From NCBI RefSeq assembly GCF_000787835.1, contig NZ_BBPP01000042.1, positions 1 to 64,000 on the forward strand: a stretch of 64,000 nt of DNA, written 5' to 3'. Positions 35,402 through 44,190 of the stretch are shown piece after piece. A program made the position numbers and the translations under genes. Each line of letters starts with the position of its first letter. Position 1 is the stretch's first letter. The notes beneath the pieces were generated by a model. It made no database searches and had not been told where the DNA came from. It saw only the letters and a list, made by a program, of their open reading frames with translations. Origin of the DNA: Streptacidiphilus melanogenes. Its GTDB lineage: Bacteria > Actinomycetota > Actinomycetes > Streptomycetales > Streptomycetaceae.

Positions 35402-37108
35402 TCAGTCGGCCCCTCCCTGCCGGGCGTGCCGGGCGCGCAGCTCGGATTTGAGGGTCTTGCCCGCCGCCGAGACGGGCAGGGCCGGGACGAAGTACAGCTC
35501 GCGCACCCGCTGGTAGGGCGCGACGCGGGCGGCCACGAAGTCGAGCAGCTCGCCGTCGGACACCGCCGCGCCGGGCCGCAGGACGACGTAGGCGGCGGGG
35601 ACCTCGCCCGCGTCCGGGTGCGGCGCGCCGATCACGGCGACCTGCGCCACCGCGGGATGCGCCGCCAGGACCTCCTCCAGCTGGGTCGGGTAGACGTTGT
35701 AGCCCTTGTAGATCAGCATGTCCTTGGCCCGGCCGGAGAGGAACAGTCGTCCGAGCTCGTCCAGACGGCCGATGTCGCCGGTGGCGAGCCAGCCGTCCAC
35801 CCACTGCTCGGCGGTGAGCTCCGGGCGGCCCAGGTAGCCGTCGGTGACCTGCGGTCCGCGCGCGAACACCAAGCCGGTCTCGCCGACGGGCAGTGGTTTC
35901 GCCGGGTCGGCCAGGTCGCGGATCTCCAGCTCCGTGTCGAAGAGCGGCACGCCCACGCAGCCGGGCGGGGCCGGACGGTCGCGGTCCGGGACGACGAAGG
36001 TGAGCGCCATCGTCGCCTCCGTCAGCCCGTAGCCCTCGGCGACGGCCGCGTTGGGGTAGGCCGCGGCCATACGCGCGATCGTCGGCGAGTCGAGCGGCGC
36101 CGCACCGGAGTTGACGACCCGCACGGCGCGCAGGTCGTAACCGCCCGCGTCGGCGGCCGCGTCGATCGCGGCCAGCAGCGCGTGGTGCATGGCCGGCGAG
36201 CCCGTTATGCCGCTCGCCCCGTGCCGCACCATCTGCGCGAGGAACTCGCGCGGGTCGAACCGCCCGTGGGCGACGACGGTGATCCCGGCCAGCAGCGCGA
36301 TGCTGTGGCTGACCAGCCCCATGGCGTGGAACAGCGGCACGACGTTGACGGCGGTGTCCTCACCCGGCGCGCCCGTCCAGGGCGTCACCGCTTCCTCGAC
36401 CCGACGCAGCGTCACCAGCCCGTCGGCGTCGTACTCCGGCAGCACCGCGCTGCGCGCGCACAGCCCCTGCAGCACGTTGGCCCACAGGTGCCGGTCGCAC
36501 ACCCGGACCGCCTTGGACCGGCCGGTCGTGCCCCCGGTGAAGGCGAGATGCGCGAGGTCGTCCGGCGAACGCGGAGTCGCGGGCGCGGGCTCGGCGGCGA
36601 GGAGCTCCGCCAGCGGGACGACGCGTCCGTCCTGGCCCGCGGATTCGGGTCCGGGGGCGGTCGCGCTGGGCGGCACGACCACGGCGAGCAGCGCCGGGTG
36701 CGCGTCCAGGACCGGGCGCAGCGCGGGCAGGCAGGCCGGATGCGTGATCACGGCCTTCGCGTCGATCTCGGCCAGGGCGTCGGCGAGGGACTCGGGCGGC
36801 AGGGTGGGGTTGATCGCGGACGCGGTCGCCCCGGCGAGCAGCGCGCCGTGGTAGCCGACGGGGAACCAGAGACCGTTCGGCTGCACGAGTGCGACGACGT
36901 CGCCCCGGCCGATCCCCCGTTCCCGCAGCCCCTGCGCGCAGCGCAGCGCGTTGTCGTGGAGGGCGTCGAATCCGAGCCGCTCCTCGCCGTCGACCAGCGC
37001 GTGCCGGGCCCCGTAGGCGCGGGCGGCGGAGGCGAGCAGGGTGTGCAGTCCGGTACGGGGGTAACTGAGCGTGCGGGGCAGGCCGGTCGGCCAGAGAGCA
37101 CGGTTCAC
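35402..37108 (-). CDS. Acyl-CoA synthetase / 4-coumarate-CoA ligase-like
   Basis: A 568-residue ANL enzyme. The P-loop is HLAFTGGTTGRSKAVRVCDR, followed by EGYGLTEATMALTFV, GWLATGDIGRLDELGRLFLS and GRAKDMLIYKGYNVYP. The catalytic Lys near the end is in SAAGKTLKSELRARHA. GTG 37108 has GGGAG upstream; the longer open frame is rejected. It activates a carboxylic acid to a CoA thioester; the motif set is of the 4CL/medium-chain type. It is convergent with the SCP2 gene and divergent from an MFS permease. Confidence 0.9.
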   Translation of the reverse strand: MNRALWPTGLPRTLSYPRTGLHTLLASAARAYGARHALVDGEERLGFDALHDNALRCAQGLRERGIGRGDVVALVQPNGLWFPVGYHGALLAGATASAINPTLPPESLADALAEIDAKAVITHPACLPALRPVLDAHPALLAVVVPPSATAPGPESAGQDGRVVPLAELLAAEPAPATPRSPDDLAHLAFTGGTTGRSKAVRVCDRHLWANVLQGLCARSAVLPEYDADGLVTLRRVEEAVTPWTGAPGEDTAVNVVPLFHAMGLVSHSIALLAGITVVAHGRFDPREFLAQMVRHGASGITGSPAMHHALLAAIDAAADAGGYDLRAVRVVNSGAAPLDSPTIARMAAAYPNAAVAEGYGLTEATMALTFVVPDRDRPAPPGCVGVPLFDTELEIRDLADPAKPLPVGETGLVFARGPQVTDGYLGRPELTAEQWVDGWLATGDIGRLDELGRLFLSGRAKDMLIYKGYNVYPTQLEEVLAAHPAVAQVAVIGAPHPDAGEVPAAYVVLRPGAAVSDGELLDFVAARVAPYQRVRELYFVPALPVSAAGKTLKSELRARHARQGGAD

Positions 37109-37217
37109 CCACGTCTCCCTTCGAGCGGATGTCCGCGAGGCTAGGCGCGCGGGGACGGTCTGACAATGAGGCCGACGGCGTCTAGATAGATGTATAGGAC
37201 ACGTATATAGTTGGAGC

Positions 37218-38465
37218 ATGCAACAGAACGCCGAGGCGCACGGCAGCGCCAGTCCCTTCAAGCAGCCGAAGGCCGTCTTCGCCGTGGCCTTCGCCTGCGT
37301 CGCCTCGTTCATGGGCATCGGGCTGGTCGACCCGATCCTCCCGGCGATCTCCAGCCAGCTCCACGCCAGCCCCAGCCAGGTGACCCTGCTGTTCACCAGC
37401 TACCTGGTGGTCACCGCCGTGGCGATGCTGGTCACCGGCTGGGTCTCCAGCCGCATCGGCGCCAAGAAGACGCTGATCGTCGGGCTCGCGATCATCGTCG
37501 TCTTCGCCGCGCTGGCCGGCTCGTCCCACAGCATCGGCCAGATCGTCGGCTTCCGGGCCGGCTGGGGCGTCGGCAACGCGCTCTTCATCGCGACCTCGCT
37601 CGCGGTGATCATCGCCAGCGCCAGCGGCGGCTTCGTCGGCGCGATCATCCTCTACGAGACCGCCCTCGGCCTCGGCATCGCCGTCGGCCCGCTGCTCGGC
37701 GGCCTCCTCGGCGAGGTCAGCTGGCGCGGCCCGTTCTACGGCGTCGCCGTGCTGATGGCGATAGCCCTGCTCGCCACCGTCACGCTGGTGCGGCCGATGC
37801 CGCTGCCCGAGCGGCGCACCGGCCTGCTCGAACCGCTCAAGGCGCTGCGTCACCGCGGCCTGCTGACCATCTCGTTGGCCGCCCTCTGCTACAACTGGGC
37901 CTTCTTCACCGTCCTCGGCTACGCGCCGTTCCCGATGCACCTCGGCGCGGTCCAGCTCGGCTGGGTCTTCACCGGCTGGGGCGTCCTCGTCGCGGTCTTC
38001 GCCGTCTTCGGGGCCCCGTGGGTCGAGCGCCGCCTCGGCACCGCGAAGACCCTCTACGCGAACCTGGCCCTCTTCGCGGTCATCGTCCTCGCCATCGGCG
38101 TCTGGACCGACCACCCAACCGTCCTGATCATCGCGGTCATCGCGGCGGGCATCCCGATCGGCATCAACAACACCGTCACCACCCAGGCCGTCATGAGCGT
38201 CTCCCCGGTCGAGCGGCCGATCGCCTCCGCGGCCTACGGATTCGTCCGCTTCATCGGCGGCGGCCTCGCGCCCTACGCGGCGGGCAAGCTGGTCGAGCAC
38301 TACAACGTGCACGTGCCGTTCTACCTGGGCGCGGGCGTCCTCGTCGTCGGCATCGTGATCCTCTCGACCGCCCACGGCCTGCTCGACCGCGCCACGGCGG
38401 GCGAGCTGGAGGGCGAGTCCGACGGCGAGTACGGCCTGCAGCACCCGGCGGAGGTCGACGCGTAA
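37218..38465 (+). CDS. MFS transporter (12 TM)
   Basis: A 415-residue major facilitator permease with twelve hydrophobic helices and the short cytoplasmic motif VSSRIGAKKTLIVGLAI between TM2 and TM3. TM5 carries the antiporter-type AVGPLLGGLLGE. It probably exports small molecules by proton antiport; the substrate is unknown. The ATG has only a weak, very close GGAG. A TATAGT hexamer ends 6 bp before the ATG (37206-37211), so a leaderless transcript is possible. The 110-bp gap before it is AT-rich and may hold an operator. Confidence 0.9.
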   Translation: MQQNAEAHGSASPFKQPKAVFAVAFACVASFMGIGLVDPILPAISSQLHASPSQVTLLFTSYLVVTAVAMLVTGWVSSRIGAKKTLIVGLAIIVVFAALAGSSHSIGQIVGFRAGWGVGNALFIATSLAVIIASASGGFVGAIILYETALGLGIAVGPLLGGLLGEVSWRGPFYGVAVLMAIALLATVTLVRPMPLPERRTGLLEPLKALRHRGLLTISLAALCYNWAFFTVLGYAPFPMHLGAVQLGWVFTGWGVLVAVFAVFGAPWVERRLGTAKTLYANLALFAVIVLAIGVWTDHPTVLIIAVIAAGIPIGINNTVTTQAVMSVSPVERPIASAAYGFVRFIGGGLAPYAAGKLVEHYNVHVPFYLGAGVLVVGIVILSTAHGLLDRATAGELEGESDGEYGLQHPAEVDA

Positions 38466-38512
38466 CGGGGCTCGCCGGTCCGGCGGTTCGCGCGGTCACC
38501 GATACTGGACCG

Positions 38513-39286
38513 GTGACCAGCGAACCCGCCCAGCCCTCGTCAACCCCGCCCTCGTCGACCCAGCCCTCGTCGACCCAGCCCTCGTCGGCGCCGACCCCCT
38601 TCGCCGACCGTGCGGACGACCGCGACAACGCACCGCAGTACGTGCTGCCGCTGGTCGTCCGCATCGAGCGGACCGACCCTCCCGGCCACACCGACGCGCT
38701 GGAGACTGCCGCGCGGGCCGTGCTGAACTTCCTCAGCGACGAGCGCGTGACCGCGCCGGAGGGCGCGTGGGCGGCCGCCGTCGCCGCCTGGGAGGACGCC
38801 CGGATCCGCAAGGTCGTCCGCAGGGCCCGCGGCGCGGAGTGGCGCAAGGCCTCCGAGCTGCCCGGCCTGACGACGACCGGCAAGACGGCCGAGGTCCGGG
38901 TCTTCCCGCCGATCCCCTTGGACGGTTGGCCCAAGGAGCTCGCCAAGCTCCAGGTCTCGGGCACCGAACTGACCGACGACGCCCCGCTCGCTCCCGCGGA
39001 TCCGGACACCCCGGTGCTGTGGCTCAACCCCGACGTGGAGATGTCCACCGGCAAGTCCATGGCCCAGGTCGGCCACGCGGCGCAGCTGGCCTGGTGGGCG
39101 CTTGCCGCTCCCGCGCGAGCGGCCTGGAAGGCCGACGGTTTCCCGCTGGCCGTCCGCCCGTCGGACGCCGCGGCGTGGGCGTCCCTGACGGCCTCCGGCC
39201 TGCCCTTCGTGCGCGACGCCGGTTTCACCGAGATCGCCCCGGGCTCCTGCACCGTCGTGGCGGATCACCCGGCGCTGCGCCGGTAG
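38513..39286 (+). CDS. Peptidyl-tRNA hydrolase (Pth2-type) domain protein
   Basis: A 257-residue protein with a C-terminal Pth2-like domain. LWLNPDVEMSTGKSMAQVGH continuing AAQLAWW mirrors the Pth2 core GK-x3-QxxHA. The end TEIAPGSCTVVADHP matches the closing strand. Pth2 enzymes free tRNA from stalled peptidyl-tRNA; bacterial copies occur in actinomycetes. The N-terminal part (residues about 35-150) is an extra domain of unknown role. The first ~30 residues are a Ser/Thr/Pro/Gln repeat encoded by three near-copies of CCCTCGTCGACCCAG. GTG 38513 is the first start after the MFS stop. Confidence 0.75.
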   Translation: MTSEPAQPSSTPPSSTQPSSTQPSSAPTPFADRADDRDNAPQYVLPLVVRIERTDPPGHTDALETAARAVLNFLSDERVTAPEGAWAAAVAAWEDARIRKVVRRARGAEWRKASELPGLTTTGKTAEVRVFPPIPLDGWPKELAKLQVSGTELTDDAPLAPADPDTPVLWLNPDVEMSTGKSMAQVGHAAQLAWWALAAPARAAWKADGFPLAVRPSDAAAWASLTASGLPFVRDAGFTEIAPGSCTVVADHPALRR

Positions 39287-39309
39287 GGGCGCGTACCGCC
39301 CCAGAGGGC

Positions 39310-39490
39310 GCGAGGTTCTGCTCGTGTGCGGCTCTCCCCCAGCCTCCGGCCGGGCGGTGCCCCCAGGTGGGCGCGGGGAACCACCCCCCCGGGGATGGCC
39401 CTGCACGTGCGGCGCGCCAGGTGGGTGGCGGTTCGCGCCCACGCGGCGGAGCCGCATGTCGGCAGAGCCTCGCGCCCCGGGCGCTGCCGA
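39310..39490. repeat. Dispersed intergenic repeat locus D (head-to-head pair)
   Basis: Two copies face each other. Left: AGGGCGCGAGGTTCTGCTCG, TGTGCGGCTC, GGTGGGCGCGGGGAACCACC. Right, on the opposite strand: CGGGGCGCGAGGCTCTGCCG, ATGCGGCTCCGCCGCGTGGG, CGCGAACCGCCACCC. The centre has GGATGGCCCTGCACGTGCGG. The right arm is the closest relative of locus C. No gene is present between the Pth2-like stop and the VOC stop. Confidence 0.65.
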
Positions 39491-39503
39491 GCGCGCCTGA
39501 CCG

Positions 39504-39929
39504 CTACCGGGGCTCGCCCGGGTACGTGCCGAAGGACCAGCGGTTGCCCTCCGGGTCGCGGGCGGCGAAGTCGCGGGAGCCGTAGTCCGTCTCGTGCAGA
39601 CCGCTGGTGATCTCCGCGCCTGCCGCCTTCGCGCGGGCGTGGACCGCGTCGGGGTCGGCGGTGACGACGTACGCCCCGAAGGAGCCCGGGCGCAGCGGCC
39701 AGGCGTCGGCCGCGTCGGACTCCCGCGCGGAGCCCAGCATGATGCCGCCGCCCTCCGGCCACGACAGCTCGGCGTGGTGGACCACGTCGCCGTCGCCGTG
39801 GACGACGGTCTCCTCGAAGCCGAAGGCGTCCACCAGGAAGCGGATCAGCGCGCGGGCGTCCTTCGCCCGCAGCGTGGGCCAGACCTGCGGCGCGGGCGGG
39901 GCCTTCCGGACGGCGGGTTCGGTACTCAT
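39504..39929 (-). CDS. VOC family protein (glyoxalase/bleomycin-resistance fold)
   Basis: A 141-residue VOC protein: [40 protein letters not shown] and the closing [20 protein letters not shown]. This is the PhnB-like subgroup with one beta-alpha-beta-beta-beta pair of modules. No specific substrate can be named. The ATG shares one base with the AraC stop (TGATG), so translation is coupled; GAGGAG in the AraC end is the ribosome-binding site. The AraC protein probably controls this gene. Confidence 0.88.
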   Translation of the reverse strand: MSTEPAVRKAPPAPQVWPTLRAKDARALIRFLVDAFGFEETVVHGDGDVVHHAELSWPEGGGIMLGSARESDAADAWPLRPGSFGAYVVTADPDAVHARAKAAGAEITSGLHETDYGSRDFAARDPEGNRWSFGTYPGEPR

Positions 39930-40855
39930 CACTCGTGCTCCTCGTTCGACGGCTGCTGCCTCAACCCTGCGTCCGGCGGATGGTGACCGGCTTGGATGTT
40001 TCGGAACTCCTCCGCGAGCCACGCGCTCGGCGCGCACCCGGCCAGGGCGGTGAACTCGCGGTCGAGGTGCGACTGGTCCGCGTACCCGTGGTCCGCCGCG
40101 AGGCCCGCCAGATCGGGCGCGGCCGCGCGCTGCGCAAGCCGTCGGCGCGCCAGGTCGAAGCGGATCACCCGGGCCGCCGCCTTCGGCGTCAGGCCGATCT
40201 CGGCCAGGAACCGGTTCCGCAGGTGCCGTTCGCTCCAGCCGACCTCCTCGGCCGCCGCCCCGACCCGCAGCCGTCCGCCGGAGCCGCGCAGCAGACGCCA
40301 CGCCTCGCGCACCTCCGGCGGCGGGCCTGCCGCCGGCCGGTCCCGCCGACCCGCGTCATGCAGCCGGGCCAGCAGCCAGGCGTCCAGGACGGCGAACCGG
40401 CCCGGCCAGTCGGCCGCCTCCTGCAGCCGCTCCTGCGCGTAGCGCGCGTCCGCACCGAGGACGTCCTCCGCGTGGACGTCGATCCCGGCCAGACCACCCG
40501 CCGGCAGGCCGAGCAGGGCGCGGGCCCCGAGCGGGCCGAGGGCCACCTGGACGCCCGACTGCCGTCCCGGCACCTCGATCAGGGCGGGGGCGGTGTGCAG
40601 CCCGCCGAGCAGGACCACGTAGTCGCCCGGCGGCTCGCGCAGGTCGGGGTGGGCGGCGATGCTCAGCGGCTCGTCGAGGGTGAGGATCAGCGTCAGGTAC
40701 GGGGAGGGCAGGCCGCGGTGGCGTCTCGGCTCGACGCCGCGCTGGCGGTAGCCCGAGTACCAGGCCACCAGCCCCCGCAGCGGCGGCGCCGGCACGCCCC
40801 GCACGGCCTCGTCGAGCACCGGGGTGGAGCCCGCCACGGTTGCGTCCACCCTCAC
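39929..40855 (-). CDS. AraC family transcriptional regulator
   Basis: A 308-residue AraC protein. The C-terminal double helix-turn-helix is at residues about 195-290: [40 protein letters not shown], then [20 protein letters not shown]. The N-terminal ~180 residues are a DUF6597-like sensing domain ([40 protein letters not shown]). It is the first gene of a two-gene operon with the VOC gene. The ligand is unknown. GTG 40855 is chosen; AAGGA is about 9 nt upstream. Confidence 0.9.
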   Translation of the reverse strand: MRVDATVAGSTPVLDEAVRGVPAPPLRGLVAWYSGYRQRGVEPRRHRGLPSPYLTLILTLDEPLSIAAHPDLREPPGDYVVLLGGLHTAPALIEVPGRQSGVQVALGPLGARALLGLPAGGLAGIDVHAEDVLGADARYAQERLQEAADWPGRFAVLDAWLLARLHDAGRRDRPAAGPPPEVREAWRLLRGSGGRLRVGAAAEEVGWSERHLRNRFLAEIGLTPKAAARVIRFDLARRRLAQRAAAPDLAGLAADHGYADQSHLDREFTALAGCAPSAWLAEEFRNIQAGHHPPDAGLRQQPSNEEHE

Positions 40856-40945
40856 ATTCTCGCGTCCTTGCCCGGGCCCGTCACTCGGGAGAGGCTGTCC
40901 GCGGCAAGCACGTCAGGCAACCGCCCCAGGGAGGCGATCGGCGCG

Positions 40946-42118
40946 ATGACGCAGCAGTTCGGCGACTACCAGAACGAGATCTACTTCAACGGCCTCTTCG
41001 GGCGACTGCCCGCCCTGCCGATGGACTTCGCCGAACTCGCGCGCCGCGCCGAGGCGGCGCTGCCGCCCTCGGTCTGGTCCTACGTCGCGGGCGGCGCCGG
41101 CGACGAGCGGACCCAGGGCGCGAACGTGACCGCGTTCGACGGCTGGGGTCTGGTCCCGCGCATGCTGGTCGGTGCGACGCAGCGGGACCTGGGCGTGGAC
41201 CTGTTCGGGCTGCACCTGCCCACGCCGCTTTTCATGGCGCCGATCGGCGTCATCGGGCTGTGCGCCCAGGACGGCCACGGCGACGTGGCCACCGCCCGCG
41301 CCGCGGCCCGCACGGGCGTGCCGATGGTCGCCTCGACGCTGACGGTCGACCCGATGGAGGAAGTCGCCAAGGAGTCCGGGGACACACCCGGCTTCTTCCA
41401 GCTCTACACCCCCACCGACCGCGAGCTCGCCGCAAGCCTGGTGCGGCGCGCGGAGGCGGCCGGCTACGCCGGGATCGTGGTCACCCTGGACACCTGGGTG
41501 ACCGGCTGGCGTCCGCGCGACCTGTCGACTGGCAACTTCCCGCAGCTGCGCGGCCACTGCCTCGCCAACTACTTCTCCGACCCGGTGTTCCGCTCCCGTC
41601 TGGCCAAGACTCCCGAGGAGGACCCGACCAGCGCCGTCCTCACCTGGACCCAGATCTTCGGCAACCCACTGACCTGGGACGACCTGGAATGGCTGCGCTC
41701 CCTCACCCGGCTGCCGCTGATCCTCAAGGGCATCTCCCATCCCGACGACGCGCGTCGCGCCAAGGACGCGGGCGTCGACGGGCTGTACTGCTCCAACCAC
41801 GGCGGCCGCCAGGCCAACGGCGGTCTGCCCGCGCTCGACTGCCTGCCCGGCGTCGTCGAGGCGGCGGACGGCCTGCCGGTCCTGTTCGACTCCGGCGTCC
41901 GCTCCGGCGCGGACGTCGTCAAGGCGCTGGCCCTCGGCGCGACCGCGGTCGGCATCGGTCGCCCCTACGCCTACGGCCTAGCCCTGGGCGGCACGGACGG
42001 CATCGTGCACGTCCTGCGCACCCTCCTCGCCGAAGCCGACCTCATCATGGCCGTGGACGGCTACCCGACCCTGGCGGACCTGCGCCGCGAAGGCGCGCTC
42101 CGCCGGGTCGCCCGATAG
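40946..42118 (+). CDS. Lactate 2-monooxygenase (FMN-dependent)
   Basis: A 390-residue member of the FMN-dependent 2-hydroxyacid oxidase family. Its whole length and the blocks [75 protein letters not shown] and [20 protein letters not shown] match mycobacterial lactate 2-monooxygenase closely. His285 in SNHGGRQ is the catalytic base. The enzyme turns L-lactate and oxygen into acetate, CO2 and water. ATG 40946 gives the expected N-terminus; GGGAGG lies upstream at a slightly long distance. It is monocistronic. Confidence 0.9.
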   Translation: MTQQFGDYQNEIYFNGLFGRLPALPMDFAELARRAEAALPPSVWSYVAGGAGDERTQGANVTAFDGWGLVPRMLVGATQRDLGVDLFGLHLPTPLFMAPIGVIGLCAQDGHGDVATARAAARTGVPMVASTLTVDPMEEVAKESGDTPGFFQLYTPTDRELAASLVRRAEAAGYAGIVVTLDTWVTGWRPRDLSTGNFPQLRGHCLANYFSDPVFRSRLAKTPEEDPTSAVLTWTQIFGNPLTWDDLEWLRSLTRLPLILKGISHPDDARRAKDAGVDGLYCSNHGGRQANGGLPALDCLPGVVEAADGLPVLFDSGVRSGADVVKALALGATAVGIGRPYAYGLALGGTDGIVHVLRTLLAEADLIMAVDGYPTLADLRREGALRRVAR

Positions 42119-42228
42119 CCGGTGCCGCCCCCGCGAGCAAGGGAATCCTGGACGGTGCACGCGCGTTGACCCGGTGCGGTGTGTGTCCGTCGTCACGGGG
42201 GTGGACGACGGCCGCGGCCGTCCGCGCT

Positions 42229-42270
42229 GACGACATGTCACCCACGCCTCGTGGAAACGGACATGTCGTC
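42229..42270. terminator. Perfect inverted repeat after lactate monooxygenase
   Basis: GACGACATGTC (42229-42239) and GACATGTCGTC (42260-42270) are exact reverse complements, 11 of 11. The 20-bp spacer has an inner hairpin CCACG-CCT-CGTGG. It starts 110 bp after the lactate monooxygenase stop. It could be a terminator, or an operator for whatever gene once followed. The core ACATGTC also occurs in the MarR site at 19249, possibly by chance. Confidence 0.4.
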
Positions 42271-42505
42271 GGCGCGCGCCCCAGCACGGCGGAATCGGCC
42301 GGAGAGGCCGCGGGGGTTGTGCCCCGGACAACCAAAGTTGATGGCCCGTCATGCCGGAGGGGCGGTAGTCCGTGGCGGCCGCGCTCAGCTCGCCGGCCGT
42401 CCCGCTGGTCTTCGTGCACGCCCTGCGGATCGCCGACCGGTGTACCGACCGCCCCCTGGCGCTCCCGGCGCCGACCCGGACGACGCCTCGCCCGGCGGCG
42501 ACGCG

Positions 42506-42700
42506 ATGGGCCGCGTCACGGCACTGCCCATCCTCGCAGTCATCTCGCCGGCCTGCCTCGCCTTGACGGCGCTGTGGCTGGTCTCCCGGACCGCGGCGAC
42601 CGCGGCGAGCCCGCGCAGGGGACGGCGAACGCAGCCGCGGTCCCGGTCGCCTTCGCCTCCCTGCTCGCTCTGCCCGTCGCCTGGGCCTGCCGGAGGCCTG
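42506..42700 (+). pseudogene. Frameshifted small membrane protein
   Basis: ATG 42506 opens a frame with a hydrophobic helix (MGRVTALPILAVISPACLAL, then TALWLVSRTAATAASP). After about 42615 that frame turns into Arg/Ser nonsense, while the neighbouring frame begins GTANAAAVPVAFASLLALPV and AWACRRPG, a second clear helix. One base missing near 42615 (AGCCCGCGCAGGGG) would restore a two-helix protein. The gap from 42119 to 42846 holds no intact gene. The call rests on hydrophobic pattern and codon use; I do not recognise the family. Confidence 0.4.
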
Positions 42701-42721
42701 GGCGGGGGCCTCGTCGGTCGT

Positions 42722-42788
42722 CGTGGCGGTCGCGGTCGGCGTGGCGGTCGCGGTCGGCGTGGGGGTCGCGGTCGGCGTCGGCGTCGGC
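42722..42788. repeat. GC-rich tandem repeat
   Basis: Three to four copies of an 18-bp unit GTGGCGGTCGCGGTCGGC with small changes, ending in GTCGGC repeats. It lies just outside the shortened end of the DUF1254 gene and next to the frameshifted membrane-protein remnant. Slippage or recombination here could have caused the nearby damage. Confidence 0.6.
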
Positions 42789-42846
42789 AAGGTCGTCGAA
42801 CCGTGGGACGGCGACGCCGGGCCACCGCCGTGCTCCTCGGCGCGGA

Positions 42847-43740
42847 TCAGAACCAGGCGTAGCCCGGCAGCGTGTGCAGACCGATCGCCGCGCCGAGGGC
42901 GCGGGTGAGGTGGTCGGTGCCGAGTTCCTCGCGGGTGCCGACCAGGGTGACCTCCGGGCGGTGCGCGGCGCGGGCCTGGGCCAGGCGCTCGCGGCCGTCG
43001 GCGATCCCGTGCTCGATGGCGAGCTCCGCCCCCGCCGGGAGATCGCCCGGCTCGAACTCCCCGGGCTTGACCCCGACGCCCACGGCGGCGAGCCGCTCGC
43101 GCAGCACCGCCTCCAGTGGCAGCACCGGACAGAAGCCGAGCAGGAAGTCGAGGACGGCGAAGAACTCGATCGTGTCCAGGGACTCCTCGCGCCACACCGG
43201 CCAGGTGGGCTCGGGGGCGGCCTGCGGCGCACCCCGGCCGAGGTGGTCGCTGAGCGCTCTGAGCCCGAAGCCGCTACGGAAGGCAGCGAACGCCGTCTCC
43301 GTCCCCTCCTCGACCGGCGCGGTACGGCCGGTCACCCCCACCAGCGAGGTGTCGGCGCGCAGCACCTCGGAGATCCCGTCGGGCACGCGACCCTGCCAGC
43401 CGGGCGCGACGATCAGGTGATGTCCTCCCTGGCCGGAGGTGGTGCGGGAGCCGACGAAGCCCACATAGCTGGTGTCGAGGTCGTGCACGGCGAGGACGTA
43501 CGCGCGGTCGGTGCCGGGCACACTCAGCACCCACGGCTCGGCGCGCAGGTCCAGCCACGCCCACGCCGACGGCGGCCCCTCCGGCCCGGCCGGAGCCTTC
43601 TCGAACTGGAACGCCCCGAACGGCGCCCCTCCCTCGACGACCTGGTCGTAGAGCACGTGGTAGTTCTGCAGCAGGGCATAACCCCAGATCCAGCCCTCCG
43701 CGGCGGTCCGGCGGATCTCCTCGACGGGCGGGAATGCCAT
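42847..43740 (-). CDS. DUF1254 protein lacking its DUF1214 partner domain
   Basis: A 297-residue protein. The N-terminal DUF1254 domain is clear: GWIWGYALLQNYHVLYDQVV, AWLDLRAEPWVLSVPGTDRA, YVLAVHDLDTSYVGFVGSRT. The linker region EFFAVLDFLLGFCPVLPLEA follows. Most relatives are ~450 residues and continue with DUF1214; here the chain stops at GLHTLPGYAWF, close to where DUF1214 would begin. The gene may be a natural short form or may have lost its 3' end beside the tandem repeat. AGGAGAGGGG precedes ATG 43740. The function of the family is not established. Confidence 0.75.
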   Translation of the reverse strand: MAFPPVEEIRRTAAEGWIWGYALLQNYHVLYDQVVEGGAPFGAFQFEKAPAGPEGPPSAWAWLDLRAEPWVLSVPGTDRAYVLAVHDLDTSYVGFVGSRTTSGQGGHHLIVAPGWQGRVPDGISEVLRADTSLVGVTGRTAPVEEGTETAFAAFRSGFGLRALSDHLGRGAPQAAPEPTWPVWREESLDTIEFFAVLDFLLGFCPVLPLEAVLRERLAAVGVGVKPGEFEPGDLPAGAELAIEHGIADGRERLAQARAAHRPEVTLVGTREELGTDHLTRALGAAIGLHTLPGYAWF

Positions 43741-44140
43741 GGCGCCCCTCTCCTCACGGCAGGCCGCGACAGCGTCGGCCCGTCTTCCGAGAGTGCGCCA
43801 CCGGGAGGCCCGACGCCAGCCGGAGGAGACCACAGGAGTTGCCCGCTTCGAGCCCACCGGACCCCACCGCACGCCGGAGTGCGCGGGCTTCCCCGCGCCC
43901 TCCGTCGCGGCCGCCGTGACCGCGGGGGCCGGGGCCGGACGGCCGTGTCTGCCGTCGTGCCCGGCCCGCGGCCCTGGTCCGCTCCGAGGCCGCCCGACGA
44001 GGGCGTCGGCAGGACCGCCCGGGTGCGGCTCCCCCGCCGTCGACGTGCGGCCCGGGCGAAGCCGTGCCGTACCGCGTCCCGCCGGGCTTCGCCGAACCAC
44101 TCGCCCGCCCGGCCGACGCCCCGCCGTTCGCCCGGGATCT
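43741..44140. other. Intergenic region without a supported gene
   Basis: This is 400 bp of very GC-rich DNA between the DUF1254 start and the fahA terminator. Open frames cross it on both strands, but all read as Arg/Pro/Ala runs typical of shadow frames. I see no promoter I would defend beyond the expected one for the DUF1254 gene near 43741. Confidence 0.45.
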
Positions 44141-44171
44141 CGCCCTGTCGGTCCGGAGGCCGGACAGGGCG
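44141..44171 (-). terminator. Hairpin terminator after fahA
   Basis: CGCCCTGTC (44141-44149) pairs perfectly with GACAGGGCG (44163-44171) across a 13-nt loop that can pair further (CCGG/CCGG). It begins 20 bp past the fahA stop in the direction of transcription. Confidence 0.6.
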
Positions 44172-44190
44172 GGGCCCCCGGCGCTGCGAC

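Noticed and set aside
27330-37108. A secondary-metabolite gene cluster in the lipid region
   Set aside because: There are no PKS/NRPS, carrier-protein, terpene or RiPP core genes. The enzymes are those of fatty-acid or sterol handling.
42722-42788. The GTCGCGGTCGGC repeats as a CRISPR array
   Set aside because: The units are contiguous, with no unique spacers and no cas genes.
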